From UBA11889 sp002313255 (GTDB lineage: Bacteria; Pseudomonadota; Gammaproteobacteria; Pseudomonadales; Azotimanducaceae), in assembly GCA_913045265.1 (NCBI GenBank), contig CAJWQX010000005.1:1-64000 (forward strand): a DNA stretch of 64,000 nt, given 5' to 3'. The notes below the pieces were generated by a model. That model did not search any database, was not told the origin of the DNA, and saw nothing but the letters and a program-made list of their open reading frames with translations. The translations under genes and the position numbers were made by a program. This document shows, in pieces, positions 62,834 to 64,000 of the stretch (position 1 is its first letter; the number at the start of each line of letters is the position of its first letter).

Positions 62834-64000
62834 TTAATTAATCCCTATTACTGAGATATCAAACCCCAATCGCATGCCATCGATTTCAGCGTCAAACTGT
62901 ACAGTCGGACCCGGTTCGAACTCGGTTGCAAGCGTTTCTCTGGCAACGTATTCAGCATGTATTCCGAGCGCTTCGAGCACGCGTTCATCGCCCGAATAGA
63001 CCAGTTTGATTCGGTCCGATACTTCTAGTCCCGCGTCTCGCCGGGCTCGTTGAATACGGTTAACGGCTCCCCGAGCATACCCTTCCATCACGAGTTCATC
63101 GTTGAGCTCACAAACCAGATCGATCGATATTAATCGATCGGTGATCACGTTAGTCCCGGGTTTCGCTTCTCGGAACACCTGAATCTCTTCCACGGTAAAA
63201 CGTTCACCGCCAAGCGTGACCCCTTTCTCGTCGTGAAAGTTTGCAATATCGCCGGGGGTCATCGACTCAATCAATTCCTGATACTCTTTCATTCGTTTTC
63301 CAAGGCGCTTACCCAATACCGGAAAGTTGGGCTTCGCGTACAACACAATGTAGTCGGTTTCTTCGGTCGTGTACCTGACTTCCTTCACGTTGAGCTCCGA
63401 GCGCACATACTCATCCAGTCCTCGAATAACCTCCAGAACGTCGCGATCGCGATGGACAATCGTCACGAGGGACAACGGAGTACGCAGGTTAATCTTCACC
63501 GCTTCTCGTTTTCGCCGGCCCAACAAAACCACCTGCTGCATGCGCGTCACCGCATCTTCAAGGTCACGATGAATCTCGGAACCATCGGCTTCTGGGTAGC
63601 TGCACAAATGAACAGACGAGGGTTTGGGGCGCTCCTCAGCTAAGTCCGAGATCTGACGGTATACATGCTCCGAAAGAAACGGCGCAAACGGTGCCATCAC
63701 AATGGAAAGCTCGCGCACGGCCCGATATAGCGTCGAGTATGCGGCGATCTTGTCTGCCGTGATCTCGTCCCCCCAGTATCGCGATCGGTTCAATCGTATA
63801 TACCAATTGGTCAGGTCCTCGATGAAATCAAATAGTTTGGGTACCACATTATAGAGACGATATTGTTCCATCTCGTTTCGGATACCGGCTTTGAGGGTCT
63901 GCAGTTTCGAAAGAATCCATCGATCCAGGATATTGCTGCCGACGTAGTCGCCTTTATCGGGCGTCCAATGATCAATGGACGCATAGGTCTGAAGAAATGA
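62834..64000 (-). CDS. ileS: Isoleucyl-tRNA synthetase, C-terminal part, 5' end outside the window
   Basis: The frame stays open to the window edge and encodes 388 residues of the C-terminal half. [17 protein letters not shown] marks the start of the anticodon-binding domain, [18 protein letters not shown] follows, and the distal region ends in the [10 protein letters not shown] tail. The sequence fits the longer, eukaryote-like IleS class (about 1040 residues) rather than the E. coli class; the signature HIGH and KMSKS motifs would lie upstream of this window. The stop is 2 bp before the gst start. Confidence 0.9.
   Translation of the reverse strand, partial: SFLQTYASIDHWTPDKGDYVGSNILDRWILSKLQTLKAGIRNEMEQYRLYNVVPKLFDFIEDLTNWYIRLNRSRYWGDEITADKIAAYSTLYRAVRELSIVMAPFAPFLSEHVYRQISDLAEERPKPSSVHLCSYPEADGSEIHRDLEDAVTRMQQVVLLGRRKREAVKINLRTPLSLVTIVHRDRDVLEVIRGLDEYVRSELNVKEVRYTTEETDYIVLYAKPNFPVLGKRLGKRMKEYQELIESMTPGDIANFHDEKGVTLGGERFTVEEIQVFREAKPGTNVITDRLISIDLVCELNDELVMEGYARGAVNRIQRARRDAGLEVSDRIKLVYSGDERVLEALGIHAEYVARETLATEFEPGPTVQFDAEIDGMRLGFDISVIGIN

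Overview
The window is 64 kb of densely packed bacterial chromosome with moderate GC by eye. I see no tRNA, rRNA, phage, insertion sequence or CRISPR array. The housekeeping set (miaE, rhlB, metR, hisC, short-form argC, purC, mnmH, msrA, RND efflux pair) points to a gammaproteobacterium. The many CoA transferases, crotonases, short-chain dehydrogenases, a sulfatase, a luciferase-like oxidoreductase and a thiolase-fold/DUF35 pair suggest a marine or environmental heterotroph that degrades acids, lipids or sterol-like compounds through CoA esters. The taxonomy is inferred from gene content only.

Layout. 1-4261 (minus): 5' part of a propionyl-CoA synthetase gene cut by the window edge, an alpha-methylacyl-CoA racemase-like protein and an ABC exporter. 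4361-15047 (plus): a long run of closely spaced genes: esterase, MiaE, glycosyltransferase-like protein, ArgC, aminotransferase, RNA helicase, nitrilase-family amidase, AI-2E-family permease, HisC, rhomboid protease and a flavin oxidoreductase. 15082-19183: DUF35 plus thiolase-fold pair, SixA-like phosphatase, a small membrane protein, a PNPOx-like protein and MetR. 19307-28242 (minus): a split acyl-CoA carboxylase (separate carboxyltransferase, biotin carrier and biotin carboxylase) with a crotonase and an unknown small protein, then PurC, an SDR, a cystathionine gamma-synthase-like enzyme and two Nudix hydrolases. 28328-33085 (minus): a GldA/GldFG/DUF4340 ABC system. 33207-38685: hydrolases, NnrU, SDR, D-threonine-aldolase-like enzyme and MetY.

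38872-39963 holds the most interesting gene: a two-part AhpD-like protein interrupted by one in-frame UGA. The UGA lies exactly where the second cysteine of the CxxC...H peroxidase motif should be, and a stem-loop follows it at the right distance for a bacterial SECIS element. I read it as a selenoprotein. An independent selenium gene, mnmH (tRNA 2-selenouridine synthase), lies about 9 kb downstream.

39953-49865: tyrosine phosphatase, methyltransferase, thioesterase, CoA pyrophosphatase, NTF2-like protein, Hsp70-like protein, CoA transferase, MsrA, Sel1-repeat lipoprotein and MnmH. 49883-55910 (minus): a compact catabolic operon (alpha/beta hydrolase, fused double CoA transferase, crotonase, PPOX-fold protein, sulfatase). 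56108-64000: crotonase, RND efflux pair, NIPSNAP, DUF427, a YfcG-like glutathione transferase and the 3' part of ileS running off the window.
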